This document shows, in pieces, positions 43,189 through 51,051 of a stretch of DNA of 64,000 nucleotides. The translations under genes were made by a program, and so were the position numbers. How positions within the stretch are numbered: the first letter of the stretch is position 1; every line of letters begins with the position of its first letter. Source of the DNA: Roseateles_E cavernae (lineage in GTDB: Bacteria > Pseudomonadota > Gammaproteobacteria > Burkholderiales > Burkholderiaceae_C); NCBI RefSeq assembly GCF_040187885.1, contig NZ_JBDPLH010000001.1, forward strand, positions 434,001 to 498,000, read 5' to 3'. The notes beneath the pieces are model-generated. The model had not been told where the DNA came from and searched no databases. It saw only the letters and a program-made list of their open reading frames with translations.

Positions 43189-43530
43189 ATCGATTTCCGG
43201 TGAAGTTGCGGGCTGGCCCATGGACAGCAAGGGCGACCGCCCGGGCAGGTTTCTTTAATGCAACAGGCATTGTCAGGCACGGCAAATCCTCCACCCAAAC
43301 TAAGGCCTGCCAGCGCCTGGTCGAGAACGCGGTCATGCAGATGTCGGCGAAGAAATTCGCCGCGCCGGCTGGCTGCTTGACCAGGGATGTGCCACGGGCG
43401 ATCAGGACAGGCATCGGGACCTTCAGCTTCAGGGTCGCGGACTTGCTCGCGCTCATCGCCTCGCGGGTGCGCGGCTTGCCCAACCGGCCTGCTTTTGCAG
43501 CACGACGCATCATCCAAGTATCAAAGCCCC
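43189..43530. other. Region with no confident gene; weak small ORF
   Basis: About 340 bp between the coiled-coil gene and the 2-hydroxyacid dehydrogenase gene. A minus-strand frame from ATG 43456 (MSASKSATLKLKVPMPVLIARG...) is open, but it runs on into and overlaps the coiled-coil gene in another frame, shows no known domain, and its lower-GC composition resembles intergenic DNA. It may be a small basic protein, a decayed gene or nothing. No RNA structure was recognised. Confidence 0.25.
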
Positions 43531-44517
43531 TCAAGCAGGCACGGCGCTCGGCAGCGCCCGGCCCGCGAAGAAGGCCTGCAGATTCCCGATCACGTTGTCC
43601 ACCTGGGCACGCTGGGCGGCCGGCGAGCGGCCCGAGACATGGGGGGTCAGCAGCACCCGGGGCGAGGCGGCCAGCGTGGCCGGCACGGCGGGCTCGCTCT
43701 CCAGCACATCGAGCCCGGCGCCGGCGATCTCGCCGGCCTCCAGCGCCGCGATCAGCGCGGCGGTGTCGAGCACCGAGCCACGCGCGATATTGACCAGATA
43801 GCCGGCGGGGCCGAGCGCGCGCAGCACCTCGCGACCGACCAGATGGCGGGTGGCCGGGCCGCCGGGACAGGCCAGCACCAGGAAGTCGGACTCGGCGGCC
43901 AGGGTCGTCAGCGCGGCCACATGGCGATAGGGCAGCTCGGCGCGCGGCGTGCGCGCGGTGTAGGCGATCTGCATATCGAAAGCCTGGGCGCGGCGCGCGA
44001 TCTGCTGGCCGATATGGCCCAGGCCCAGCAGGCCCAGCCGGGCGCCGTTCAGGGTCGGGCGGGCGGCGCGGCTGAGCTCCCAGTCGCCGCGCTTGACGGC
44101 CGCGTCCAGCCCGACGAAGCCGCGCGCCAGCGCCAGCATCAGGCCCAGCGCATGGTCGGCCACGGTGGCGTTGTTGACACCCGGTGCGTGCGTGACCGCG
44201 ATGCCGCGCGCGCGCGCCGCCGCCAGGTCGATGTTCTCGTAGCCGGCGCCGAAGCTGGCGATCAGGCCCAGCGCCGGCAGCCGCGCCATCGCGGCCGCGC
44301 TCAGGCCGGTGCTGCCATTGCTGAGCACCGCGCGCAGCCGGCCCAGCCGCGCCTCGCCCAGGCGCGCGCCCAGTGCGCCGAGGGCCTCGACATCGCGCAG
44401 GCCGGCCGGCTCGTAGATCAGCGCATAGCGCGCGTCCAGCGCCGCCAGCGCCTCGGGCTGCAGGGGGATCAGGACCAGCAGCGGCTCGCGGTCAGGCTGG
44501 GCATCGTTCATGGTCAT
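43531..44517 (-). CDS. D-2-hydroxyacid dehydrogenase family protein
   Basis: A 328-residue NAD(P)-dependent dehydrogenase. The nucleotide loop is LGLLGLGHIGQQIARRAQAF (about 160-178), followed by YTARTPR, which suggests NADP preference because the usual acidic residue after strand 2 is missing. Catalytic residues are the Arg in NIARGSVLDTAAL, the Glu in VLESEP and the His in LTPHVSG. It may reduce a 2-oxoacid (glyoxylate or hydroxypyruvate type) formed in the pathway. ATG 44517 or 44511. It is divergent from the FAH gene across operator pair 3. Confidence 0.9.
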   Translation of the reverse strand: MTMNDAQPDREPLLVLIPLQPEALAALDARYALIYEPAGLRDVEALGALGARLGEARLGRLRAVLSNGSTGLSAAAMARLPALGLIASFGAGYENIDLAAARARGIAVTHAPGVNNATVADHALGLMLALARGFVGLDAAVKRGDWELSRAARPTLNGARLGLLGLGHIGQQIARRAQAFDMQIAYTARTPRAELPYRHVAALTTLAAESDFLVLACPGGPATRHLVGREVLRALGPAGYLVNIARGSVLDTAALIAALEAGEIAGAGLDVLESEPAVPATLAASPRVLLTPHVSGRSPAAQRAQVDNVIGNLQAFFAGRALPSAVPA

Positions 44518-44571
44518 CGCATCGCTTTCGTGTAGGTGACTTCCCGGAGTCGTCGCTTGAATGGCTTGTTA

Positions 44572-44599
44572 TGTATACATGTGAATGATATTGTATTCA
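44572..44599. promoter_or_regulatory. Candidate GntR operator pair 3 (hydroxyacid dehydrogenase / FAH)
   Basis: ATGTATACAT (core 44572-44579) is followed exactly 20 bp downstream by TGTATTCA (44592-44599, 7 of 8). The main core is 46 nt from the FAH-family ATG. The downstream copy also belongs to a wider inverted repeat GTGAAT-N8-ATTCAC (44581-44600). The stretch sits in the gap between two divergent metabolic genes, so both could be controlled. Confidence 0.7.
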
Positions 44600-44625
44600 C
44601 AACAACAAACAGAGGACCACCACCG

Positions 44626-45552
44626 ATGCACAACAACTGGTACGCCATCGCCTCCTACGAGCAGGGTTCCGGCCCGCGCGCCGCCCTGGTGCTGGACGAG
44701 CAGCTTTACGACGCCGCCTCACTGGGCGCCGAGGCCAACCCGCTGCTGCTGGGCAGCCAGCATGTGATCACGCAATGGGAGCAGCAGCGCGCCGCGGTCG
44801 ATGCACTGGCGCTGCGCCTGCATGCCGAGCGCGCCGCCGGCCGCGCGCGGCCGCTGCACGCCGGCAGCTACAAGCTGCTGGTGCCCTACCAGCCGGGCCG
44901 CATCTTCGGCGCCGCATCGAACTACTACGAGCATGCGGCCGAGATGGGCACCCAGCTGATCGCGCGCAGCGAGAGCGCCCCCTATTGCTTCATGAAGGCC
45001 GAGAGCAGCGTGATCGCCACCGAGGAGGATGTGGTCAAGCCGGCCACGACGCACAAGCTCGACTGGGAGGTGGAGCTGGGCGTGATCATCGGCCGCAGCT
45101 GCCGCCATGTCTCGGTCGAGCAGGCTCATGAGGTGATCGCCGGCTACACGGTATTCAACGACATCAGCGCGCGCGACCTGAACCGCCGCAGCGACTATCC
45201 CTTCACCCACGACTGGTTCCGCGGCAAGAGCTTCGACACCTTCGGACCGATGGGCCCCTGGGTGGTGCCGGCACAATGCATCGCCGAGCCGCAGAAGCTG
45301 CGCATGCGGCTGGCCGTCAACGACGAGCTGATGCAGAACGACACGGCCGAGGGCATGATCTTCAATATCGCCGAGCAGATCGCCTATCTGTCGTCGATGC
45401 TGACCTTGCGCCCCGGCGACCTGATCGCCACCGGCACGCCGACCGGCGTCGGCATGGGCCAGGGCAGGTTTCTGCAACCCGGCGATGTGATGACGGCCAG
45501 CATCGAGCAGATCGGCACCCTGCGCAACCGCGTCGTCGCGGCCGCGCTCTGA
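44626..45552 (+). CDS. Fumarylacetoacetate hydrolase (FAH) family enzyme
   Basis: A 308-residue enzyme of the FAH superfamily, which covers C-C hydrolases, oxaloacetate/4-oxalocrotonate decarboxylases and hydratases in meta-cleavage routes. The metal site is readable: DWEVELGVIIG carries the E-x-E pair, and FNDISARDLNRR and KSFDTFGPMGPWVV supply Asp and substrate contacts; IATGTPTGVGMGQ is the C-terminal signature. An N-terminal domain of about 75 residues precedes it. It is the first gene of the + strand unit with the ABC importer and starts 8 nt after AGAGGA. It likely acts on the ring-opened intermediate. Confidence 0.88.
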   Translation: MHNNWYAIASYEQGSGPRAALVLDEQLYDAASLGAEANPLLLGSQHVITQWEQQRAAVDALALRLHAERAAGRARPLHAGSYKLLVPYQPGRIFGAASNYYEHAAEMGTQLIARSESAPYCFMKAESSVIATEEDVVKPATTHKLDWEVELGVIIGRSCRHVSVEQAHEVIAGYTVFNDISARDLNRRSDYPFTHDWFRGKSFDTFGPMGPWVVPAQCIAEPQKLRMRLAVNDELMQNDTAEGMIFNIAEQIAYLSSMLTLRPGDLIATGTPTGVGMGQGRFLQPGDVMTASIEQIGTLRNRVVAAAL

Positions 45553-45579
45553 ACCTCCCACCCCAGCCAAGGAAGCCCC

Positions 45580-46581
45580 ATGCCCTCTTCCATCACCGTC
45601 CTGCGCGGCCTCGCCCTCGCGCTGGCCTGCGCTGCAGGCGGCGCGCTTGCGCAAGACAAGGTCAAGTTCAACCTGGCCTGGCTGCCCCAGGGCAGCACCG
45701 GCGGCGTGCTGGTGGCCGCCGCCAAGGGCTATTACGCCGAGGCCGGCCTCGAGGTGCAGGCCCAGCGCGGCTACGGCGGCCAGCGCACCGTCAACGAGAT
45801 CGACCAGGGCCTGTTCGAGTTCGGCTACGGCGACCCGATCAGCGTGATGCTGAACCGCGCCAACGGCGGCAAGACCGTGATGGTGGGCGCGATCAACACG
45901 GTGTGGCCGGCGGCGCTGTGCTATTTGCAGGACGGCAAGCGCAAGCCGCTGCGCAGCATGGCCGATCTGAAGGGCCTGAGCCTGGGCGGCGGCGCGGCCT
46001 CGCCGCTGCAGAACATCGTGCCGGCCTGGCTGGCCGCCAACGGCCTGCCGGCCGACCATCTGAAGCTGCTGCGCCTGGACCCCACCGTGATCAACCCCTC
46101 CTTTCTGCAGGGCAAGATCGACCTGGCCGAATGCTGGGAGGGCGCCAACAAGCCGCTGCTGGAATCGCTGGTGGCGCGCGAGGGCAAGAAGCTCGGCGCC
46201 CTGCCCTACCGCGACTTCAATCTGAACATCTACGGCAACGGCCTCGTCACCAGCGAGAAGCTGATCGAGAGCAATCCGGATCTGGTCCGGCGCTTCGTCA
46301 AGGCCACCTACCGCGGCTATGAGCTGATGCGCAAGAACCCCGAGGAGGCGGCCGACCTGATCGTCGCCGGCAACAAGCTGCTGAACCGCGACATCCTGCT
46401 GCAGCAGATCAAGGAAACCACGGCCATCATCAGCGACCCGGCGGCCGACAACAAGAAGCCCGGCTATATCCGCGCCGACCGCATGCATGGCACGGTGGAG
46501 TTCGCGAAGAAGGCCTTCAATGTGACGGCCGCCGTGCGCGGCGCCGAGATCTACACCAACCGCTTCGTCATCGGCGACTGA
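45580..46581 (+). CDS. ABC importer substrate-binding protein (NMT1/SsuA type)
   Basis: A 333-residue periplasmic protein with a signal peptide (about 1-24, ending GGALAQ) and the NMT1/THI5-like fold: NLAWLPQGSTGGVLVAAAKGYYAEAGLEV, EFGYGDPISVMLNRANGG and a second-lobe segment LKLLRLDPTVINPSFLQGKIDLAECWEGANKP. Family members bind pyrimidines, sulfonates, nitrate or aromatic acids. It is followed by permease and ATPase genes, with a VOC gene between, so it is the receptor of that importer. It probably delivers the pathway substrate. Confidence 0.9.
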   Translation: MPSSITVLRGLALALACAAGGALAQDKVKFNLAWLPQGSTGGVLVAAAKGYYAEAGLEVQAQRGYGGQRTVNEIDQGLFEFGYGDPISVMLNRANGGKTVMVGAINTVWPAALCYLQDGKRKPLRSMADLKGLSLGGGAASPLQNIVPAWLAANGLPADHLKLLRLDPTVINPSFLQGKIDLAECWEGANKPLLESLVAREGKKLGALPYRDFNLNIYGNGLVTSEKLIESNPDLVRRFVKATYRGYELMRKNPEEAADLIVAGNKLLNRDILLQQIKETTAIISDPAADNKKPGYIRADRMHGTVEFAKKAFNVTAAVRGAEIYTNRFVIGD

Positions 46582-46612
46582 AGCGCGCAGACCCAAGCAG
46601 GAGCAGACAAGC

Positions 46613-47197
46613 ATGGAGACAAGAGCAAGCCTGAGACCGCGCCGCCTCGGCCACATCGTGCTGATGGTGCGCGACATCCACGCCTCGGTGCGCTTCTACA
46701 CCGAGGTGATGGGGCTGACCGTGTCGGACTGGATCAGCGACCAGATGGTGTTCCTGCGCGCCAGCAGCGACCACCACGACCTGGCGCTGTCGCAGATCCC
46801 CAAGGACTCGGCGGCGCTGCACGATCTGCCGCGCTACGACCGCCCCGGGGTCGAGCATTTCTCCTATCTGGTCGACGATATGGCCGAGATGGAGCGCTCT
46901 GTGGCCGTGCTGCAGGCCCATGGCGTCGAGATCGTGCGCGGCATCGGCAAGCACGGGCCCGGCGAGAACCTGTTCCTGGTCTTCAAGGACCCGGACGGCA
47001 ACAACGTCGAGCTCTATTGCGAGATGACCCAGATCACGGCCGAGCGGCCCTACGAGGCCAGGGTCTGGGAACGCAATATCGAATCGTTCGACCAGTTCCG
47101 CTTCGAGCGCTTTGTTGTGCCGCCGCCGGCCGCCGTGGTCGCGGCCAAGCAGGGTGGCGCGAAGGCCGGCACGGGCGATGACGGGGGCGAGGCCTGA
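46613..47197 (+). CDS. VOC-superfamily, extradiol-dioxygenase-like protein
   Basis: A 194-residue protein. The metal triad of extradiol-type VOC enzymes is in place: His14 (RLGHIVLMVRD), His82 (GVEHFSYLVDD) and Glu133 (DGNNVELYCEM). After the VOC domain comes a 55-residue tail rich in Ala/Pro/Gly. With all three ligands it could be a ring-cleavage dioxygenase of one-domain type or a lyase/isomerase. The gene lies between the binding-protein and permease genes of the ABC importer, with a 1-nt overlap to the permease (stop and ATG share A47197), so it is part of that operon. Confidence 0.87.
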   Translation: METRASLRPRRLGHIVLMVRDIHASVRFYTEVMGLTVSDWISDQMVFLRASSDHHDLALSQIPKDSAALHDLPRYDRPGVEHFSYLVDDMAEMERSVAVLQAHGVEIVRGIGKHGPGENLFLVFKDPDGNNVELYCEMTQITAERPYEARVWERNIESFDQFRFERFVVPPPAAVVAAKQGGAKAGTGDDGGEA

Positions 47198-47952
47198 TGA
47201 ACGCGATGCTGAAGCGCTGGCTCGAGACCCTGCTGTTCTGGGGCCTGCTGGCCCTGCTGTGGGAATTCGGCGTCGGCTGGCTGGGCATACGCCGCTACCT
47301 GCTGCCGCCGCTGTCCGATGTGCTGCTGGCCGGCTGGAACGCGCGCGGCGCCTTGCTGGAGAACACCTGGGTGACCCTGCTGGAGGTGCTGGTGGGCTTT
47401 GCGGCGGCGGTGCTGGGCGGCGTGCTGCTGGGGGTGCTGATCCATCTGAGCGGTTTCGCCCGCCGCACCCTCTATCCGCTGATCACCGCGCTGCAAAGCA
47501 TGCCCAAGATCGCGCTGGCGCCGCTGATGATCGTCTGGTTCGGCTATGGCTTCGGCTCCAAGGTGGCGGCCACCTTTCTGTTCGCTTTCTTCCCCATCGT
47601 GATCGCGACCCTGGGCGGCATGCAGAACGTGGCCATCAATCTGGACGAGCATTTCCGCGCGCTGGGCGCCTCGCGCCTGGACACCTTCTGGCGGCTGCAG
47701 GTGCCGGCGGCACTGCCGGCCTTTGTCGACGGCATCAAGATCGCGATGCCGCTGGCGGTGATCGGCGCCATCGTCGGCGAGTTCATCGGCGCCGAGCAGG
47801 GCCTGGGCCATCTGATGACCATGGCCACCGCGAATGCGCAGACCGATCTGATGTTTGCCGCCATCCTGACCATCACCGCGCTGGCCGTGCTGCTGTATGC
47901 CGCGGTCGAGCGCCTGGCCAAGGCCGTCTGGTGGCGTGGCATCTCTTTCTAA
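47197..47952 (+). CDS. ABC importer permease (SsuC/TauC type)
   Basis: A 251-residue membrane protein with about six hydrophobic segments. The EAA-type coupling loop is seen as ALGASRLDTFWRLQVPAALPAFVDGIKIAMPLAVIGAIVGEFIGAEQGLGHLM, which docks to the ATPase. The N-terminal helix LLFWGLLALLWEFGVGWLG is typical. A single permease gene is expected to form a homodimer. It overlaps the VOC stop by one base and precedes the ATPase by 11 nt. Confidence 0.93.
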   Translation: MNAMLKRWLETLLFWGLLALLWEFGVGWLGIRRYLLPPLSDVLLAGWNARGALLENTWVTLLEVLVGFAAAVLGGVLLGVLIHLSGFARRTLYPLITALQSMPKIALAPLMIVWFGYGFGSKVAATFLFAFFPIVIATLGGMQNVAINLDEHFRALGASRLDTFWRLQVPAALPAFVDGIKIAMPLAVIGAIVGEFIGAEQGLGHLMTMATANAQTDLMFAAILTITALAVLLYAAVERLAKAVWWRGISF

Positions 47953-47963
47953 GGTGAGCCCTG

Positions 47964-48761
47964 ATGTTGCATCAAGTCCTTCCCAAGCCGGTGGCCGCGC
48001 CCAGCCTTCCGGCGATCAGCGCGCGGGCCGTGCTGAAGACCTTTGCCGGCAAGCACGAGGTCAAGGCGCTGGAGGCGGTGGATCTGGAGATCCGGCCCCA
48101 TGAGTTCGTCTCGATACTCGGCCCCAGCGGCTGCGGCAAGAGCACGCTGCTGCGCATCGTCGCCGGGCTGACGCCTTACGAGGGCGGCGAGGTGCTGGTG
48201 AACCAGCGGCCGGTCAAGGGGCCCAGCCCCGAGATCGGCGTGGTGTTCCAGAGCAGCAATATGCTGCCCTGGCTGACCGTGGGCCAGAACATCGCGCTGG
48301 GCGCCAAGCTGCGCAAGATCCCCGAGGCCCAGGCCGCGCCCAAGATCGCCGAGCTGATCGCGATGCTGGGGCTCAAGGGCTTCGAGAACAACCACCCGCA
48401 CCAGCTCAGCGGCGGCATGCGCCAGCGCGCCGCCATCGGCCAGATCCTCGCGCTGGACCCGCAGATCCTGCTGATGGACGAGCCCTTCGGCGCACTCGAT
48501 GCGCTGACCCGCGACAAGCTCAATGTCGAGCTGCTGCGCATCTGGCAGGAGCAGCGCCAGACCGTGCTGCTGGTGACGCACAGCATCTCCGAGGCGGTGT
48601 TCCTGTCAGACCGGGTGCTGGTGATGTCGGGCCGGCCCGGCAAGGTGGTGCGCGAGGTCACGATCGATCTGCCGCGCCCGCGCCGGCCCGAGACGATCAA
48701 GCAGCACCCGCGCTATGCCGAGTACATGGCCGAGCTGTCGCAGCTGATGGGCGTTTATTGA
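47964..48761 (+). CDS. ABC importer ATPase (SsuB/TauB type)
   Basis: A 265-residue ATP-binding subunit with Walker A GPSGCGKST (about 53-61), Q-loop (GVVFQSSNMLPWLTV), signature LSGGMRQRAAIGQ (about 150), Walker B ILLMDEPFGALDALTR and H-loop TVLLVTHSISEAVFL. It powers the adjacent permease. Its TGA shares a base with the ATG of the downstream alpha/beta hydrolase. Start ATG 47964. Confidence 0.95.
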   Translation: MLHQVLPKPVAAPSLPAISARAVLKTFAGKHEVKALEAVDLEIRPHEFVSILGPSGCGKSTLLRIVAGLTPYEGGEVLVNQRPVKGPSPEIGVVFQSSNMLPWLTVGQNIALGAKLRKIPEAQAAPKIAELIAMLGLKGFENNHPHQLSGGMRQRAAIGQILALDPQILLMDEPFGALDALTRDKLNVELLRIWQEQRQTVLLVTHSISEAVFLSDRVLVMSGRPGKVVREVTIDLPRPRRPETIKQHPRYAEYMAELSQLMGVY

Positions 48762-49732
48762 TGGAGCCCCCACGCTCACTTTGTTCGCTGCCCCCCGAGG
48801 GGGCGCTCAACGCCTTGGGGCGGCCCGGCGGCGTTGATCTCCAACCGCTGCTGCGCGAGATCGGCCCGCGCTGGGCCGAGGACATCAACAAGCACCGCGC
48901 CCAGATCGTCGAGGCCTATACGCCGCTGCTGGCCGCGAACCCGCTGCCGGGGCTGGAAGTCACGCGCGACATCGCCTACGGCGCGCATGCGCGCCAGCGC
49001 CTCGACATCTATCAGGGCCGCGAGGCCCGGAGCGCCGACGCGCGCCTGCCCATCATGGTCTTCGTCCACGGCGGCGCCTTCCTGCGCGGGCAGAAGGACA
49101 GCAATGCGCAGGTCTATGGCAATGTGGCGCGCTTCTTCGCGCGCCACGGCTTTGTCGGCGTCAATATCGAATACCGGCTGGCGCCCGAGGCGCCGTTCCC
49201 GGCCGGCGCGCAAGACCTGGCCCTGGCGCTGGACTGGCTGCGCGCCAACGCGGCCGGCTTTGGCGGCGACGCGCAGCGCATGCTGCTGATCGGCCATTCG
49301 GCCGGCGGCGCCCATGTGGCCAGCCTGCTCGTCGACCCGCGCCTGCAGCCGCTGGCCGGACCGGTGGCCGGCGCGGTGCTGATCAGCGCGCGGCTGCGCG
49401 CCGATCAGCGCGCCGACAACCCGAACGCGGCCGGCGTGCGCGCCTATTTCGGCACGGACGAGAGTCGCTACGAGGCCGATTCGCCGGTCAGCCATGCCGC
49501 GCATCTGCAAGTGCCGCTGCTGCTGGCCGTGGCCCAGCACGAGAACCCCTGGCTCGATGTCTATGCGATGGAGTTCGCCCACCGCGTCGGCCTCGCACAG
49601 GGCCGCAGCCCGCAGCTGGTCTGGGTACCTGAGCACAACCACACCTCCATCGTCACCCATCTCGACAGCGGCATCGGCGACGACGGCTTCGGCCAGCGCC
49701 TCTTGAGCTTCGCGCGCGGCCTGAGCCCCTAG
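48761..49732 (+). CDS. Alpha/beta hydrolase (arylformamidase/esterase-like)
   Basis: A 323-residue hydrolase of the hormone-sensitive-lipase class. The oxyanion motif is FVHGGAFLRG (about 104-113), the nucleophile Ser lies in IGHSAGGAH (about 184), and Asp and His are probably in ENPWLDVY and EHNHTSIV. Kynurenine formamidases of the AFMID type share this plan, and the island has kynureninase, but esterase activity is equally possible. The first 23 codons pass through a REP-like hairpin element (48768-48831), so the true start may be ATG 48761 (coupled, TGATG) or TTG 48815. The island's DHDPS-like gene follows 45 nt later. Confidence 0.8.
   Translation: MEPPRSLCSLPPEGALNALGRPGGVDLQPLLREIGPRWAEDINKHRAQIVEAYTPLLAANPLPGLEVTRDIAYGAHARQRLDIYQGREARSADARLPIMVFVHGGAFLRGQKDSNAQVYGNVARFFARHGFVGVNIEYRLAPEAPFPAGAQDLALALDWLRANAAGFGGDAQRMLLIGHSAGGAHVASLLVDPRLQPLAGPVAGAVLISARLRADQRADNPNAAGVRAYFGTDESRYEADSPVSHAAHLQVPLLLAVAQHENPWLDVYAMEFAHRVGLAQGRSPQLVWVPEHNHTSIVTHLDSGIGDDGFGQRLLSFARGLSP
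48768..48831. repeat. REP-like GC-rich element with hairpin
   Basis: The stretch includes CACTTTGTTCGCTG, then a perfect 6-bp stem GCCCCC/GGGGGC around CGA (48790-48804), then CGCCTTGGGGCGGCCCGGCGG. Burkholderiales genomes carry many dispersed intergenic elements of this style (ending in a CCCCCCGAGGGGG hairpin), from memory of that group. Here it sits between the ABC ATPase and the hydrolase and reads through as protein. Only one copy is in this window, so the repeat nature is not proven from the window itself. Confidence 0.5.
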
Positions 49733-49777
49733 CCGGCGCCCGACCACCCTTCCCTTTTTCCTGCTGGAGTTCTGCCC

Positions 49778-50677
49778 ATGGTCAACGATGTCCTGACCGG
49801 CGCGTTCGCGCCCGTCGTCACCCCCTTCCTGTCCGATGGCCGGCCCGATGTGGACCGCTTCATCGCCCATTGCCGCTGGCTGCTGGCGCAGGGCGCGGGG
49901 TTGGCGCCCTTTGGCACCAATAGCGAGGCCAACTCGATGAGCGCCCTCGAACGCATGGCCTTGCTGGACGCGCTGATCGATGCCGGCCTGCCGCCGGCCC
50001 GCATGCTGCCCGGCACCGGCGCCTGCTCGGCCCCCGAAGCCGCCCAGCTGTCGCGCCATGCGGTGCAGCGCGGCTGCGCCGGCGTGCTGATGCTGCCGCC
50101 CTTCTTCTACAAAGGCATCAGCGACCATGGCCTTTACGCCTTCTACGCCGAGGTGATCGCGCGCATCGCCGATCCGCGCCTGCGCCTGTACCTGTATCAC
50201 ATCCCCGCGCTGTCGGGCGTGCCGATCAGCCATGGCGTGATCGAGCGCCTGCTGCGCGACTTCCCCGGCATCGTCGTCGGCATCAAGGACAGCTCGGGCG
50301 ACTGGGACAATCTGCGCACGATGCTGGAGCGCTTTCCCGAGCTGGCGATTTTCCCGGCCTCGGAGAGCTTCATCTCGCGCACCCGGCCGCTGGGCGCGCG
50401 CGGCTGCATCTCGGCCACGGTCAATATCAACCCGGGCCCGATCAGCCGGCTGGTCGAGCAGTGGGACCGCCCCGAGGGTCAGGTCTTGCAGGCCGGTGTC
50501 GACAGGGTGCGCCAGATCGCCCAGGCCCGGCCGATGATTGCCGCGCTGAAGGAGGTGCTGGCGGAGGGCCTGGGCGAGCCGGGCTGGCGCCGTGTACGTG
50601 CACCGCTGGTGGGCCTGGCGCCCGAGGCCGCGCAGGCCCTGCATGCCGAGCTGGCCGAGGCCGGCTTCAAGCTGTGA
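49778..50677 (+). CDS. DHDPS-family aldolase/synthase
   Basis: A 299-residue TIM-barrel enzyme with the family residues intact: Schiff-base Lys170 in GIVVGIKDSSGDW and Tyr140 in LRLYLYHIPALSG. The substrate-entry loop GTNSEANSMS replaces the GTTGE motif of DapA, so the substrate differs from pyruvate plus aspartate semialdehyde. In the catabolic island it may split or form a C-C bond of a 2-oxoacid. It overlaps the RidA gene (GTG in its stop), and it is only distantly similar to the 34.6-kb aldolase-like protein. Confidence 0.88.
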   Translation: MVNDVLTGAFAPVVTPFLSDGRPDVDRFIAHCRWLLAQGAGLAPFGTNSEANSMSALERMALLDALIDAGLPPARMLPGTGACSAPEAAQLSRHAVQRGCAGVLMLPPFFYKGISDHGLYAFYAEVIARIADPRLRLYLYHIPALSGVPISHGVIERLLRDFPGIVVGIKDSSGDWDNLRTMLERFPELAIFPASESFISRTRPLGARGCISATVNINPGPISRLVEQWDRPEGQVLQAGVDRVRQIAQARPMIAALKEVLAEGLGEPGWRRVRAPLVGLAPEAAQALHAELAEAGFKL

Positions 50678-51051
50678 AGGCCGCCGCCGGCATCGCGCCG
50701 CTGGGCAACTATCCGGCGCTGCGGCGGCGCGGCCCCTGGCTGTTCGTCTCGGGCATGAGCGCACGCCAGGCCGACGGCTCGGTGCCCGGCGATGCGGCCC
50801 GCCAGACCCGGCTGGTGATCGAGAAGATCCGCGCGGCGCTGGCGGCCGAGGGCGCCGATCTCTCGCACTGCGTCAGCCTGAGCTGCTATCTGGTCGACAT
50901 GGCCGACTTCGCCGCCTACAACGCCGCCTACGCCGAGTTCTTCCCCGACCTCAGCGGCCCGGCCCGCACCACGGTGGCGGTGCACCAGCTGCCGCATCCG
51001 GATATGCGTGTTGAAATCACCGCCACCGCCTGTTTGCTGGAGGACTGCTGA
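50674..51051 (+). CDS. RidA-family protein, 2-aminomuconate-deaminase-like
   Basis: A 125-residue RidA/YjgF-fold protein. The stretches GPWLFVSGMSARQADGSVPG, EGADLSHCVSLSCYLVDMADFAAYNAAYAEFF and PARTTVAVHQLPHPDMRVEI follow the pattern of 2-aminomuconate deaminases (NbaF/AmnD), which release ammonia from 2-aminomuconate in the 3-hydroxyanthranilate and 2-nitrobenzoate routes. GTG 50674 overlaps the aldolase stop, and its own TGA shares a base with the next ATG (51051). A general enamine deaminase (RidA) is the alternative, but the operon and the HAA dioxygenase support the catabolic role. Confidence 0.82.
   Translation: MKAAAGIAPLGNYPALRRRGPWLFVSGMSARQADGSVPGDAARQTRLVIEKIRAALAAEGADLSHCVSLSCYLVDMADFAAYNAAYAEFFPDLSGPARTTVAVHQLPHPDMRVEITATACLLEDC

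Noticed and set aside
43037..43456. Minus-strand ORF MSASKSATLKLKV... as a real gene
   Set aside because: It overlaps the coiled-coil gene in another frame by about 150 bp and has no family features; kept only as a weak possibility in the gap entry.
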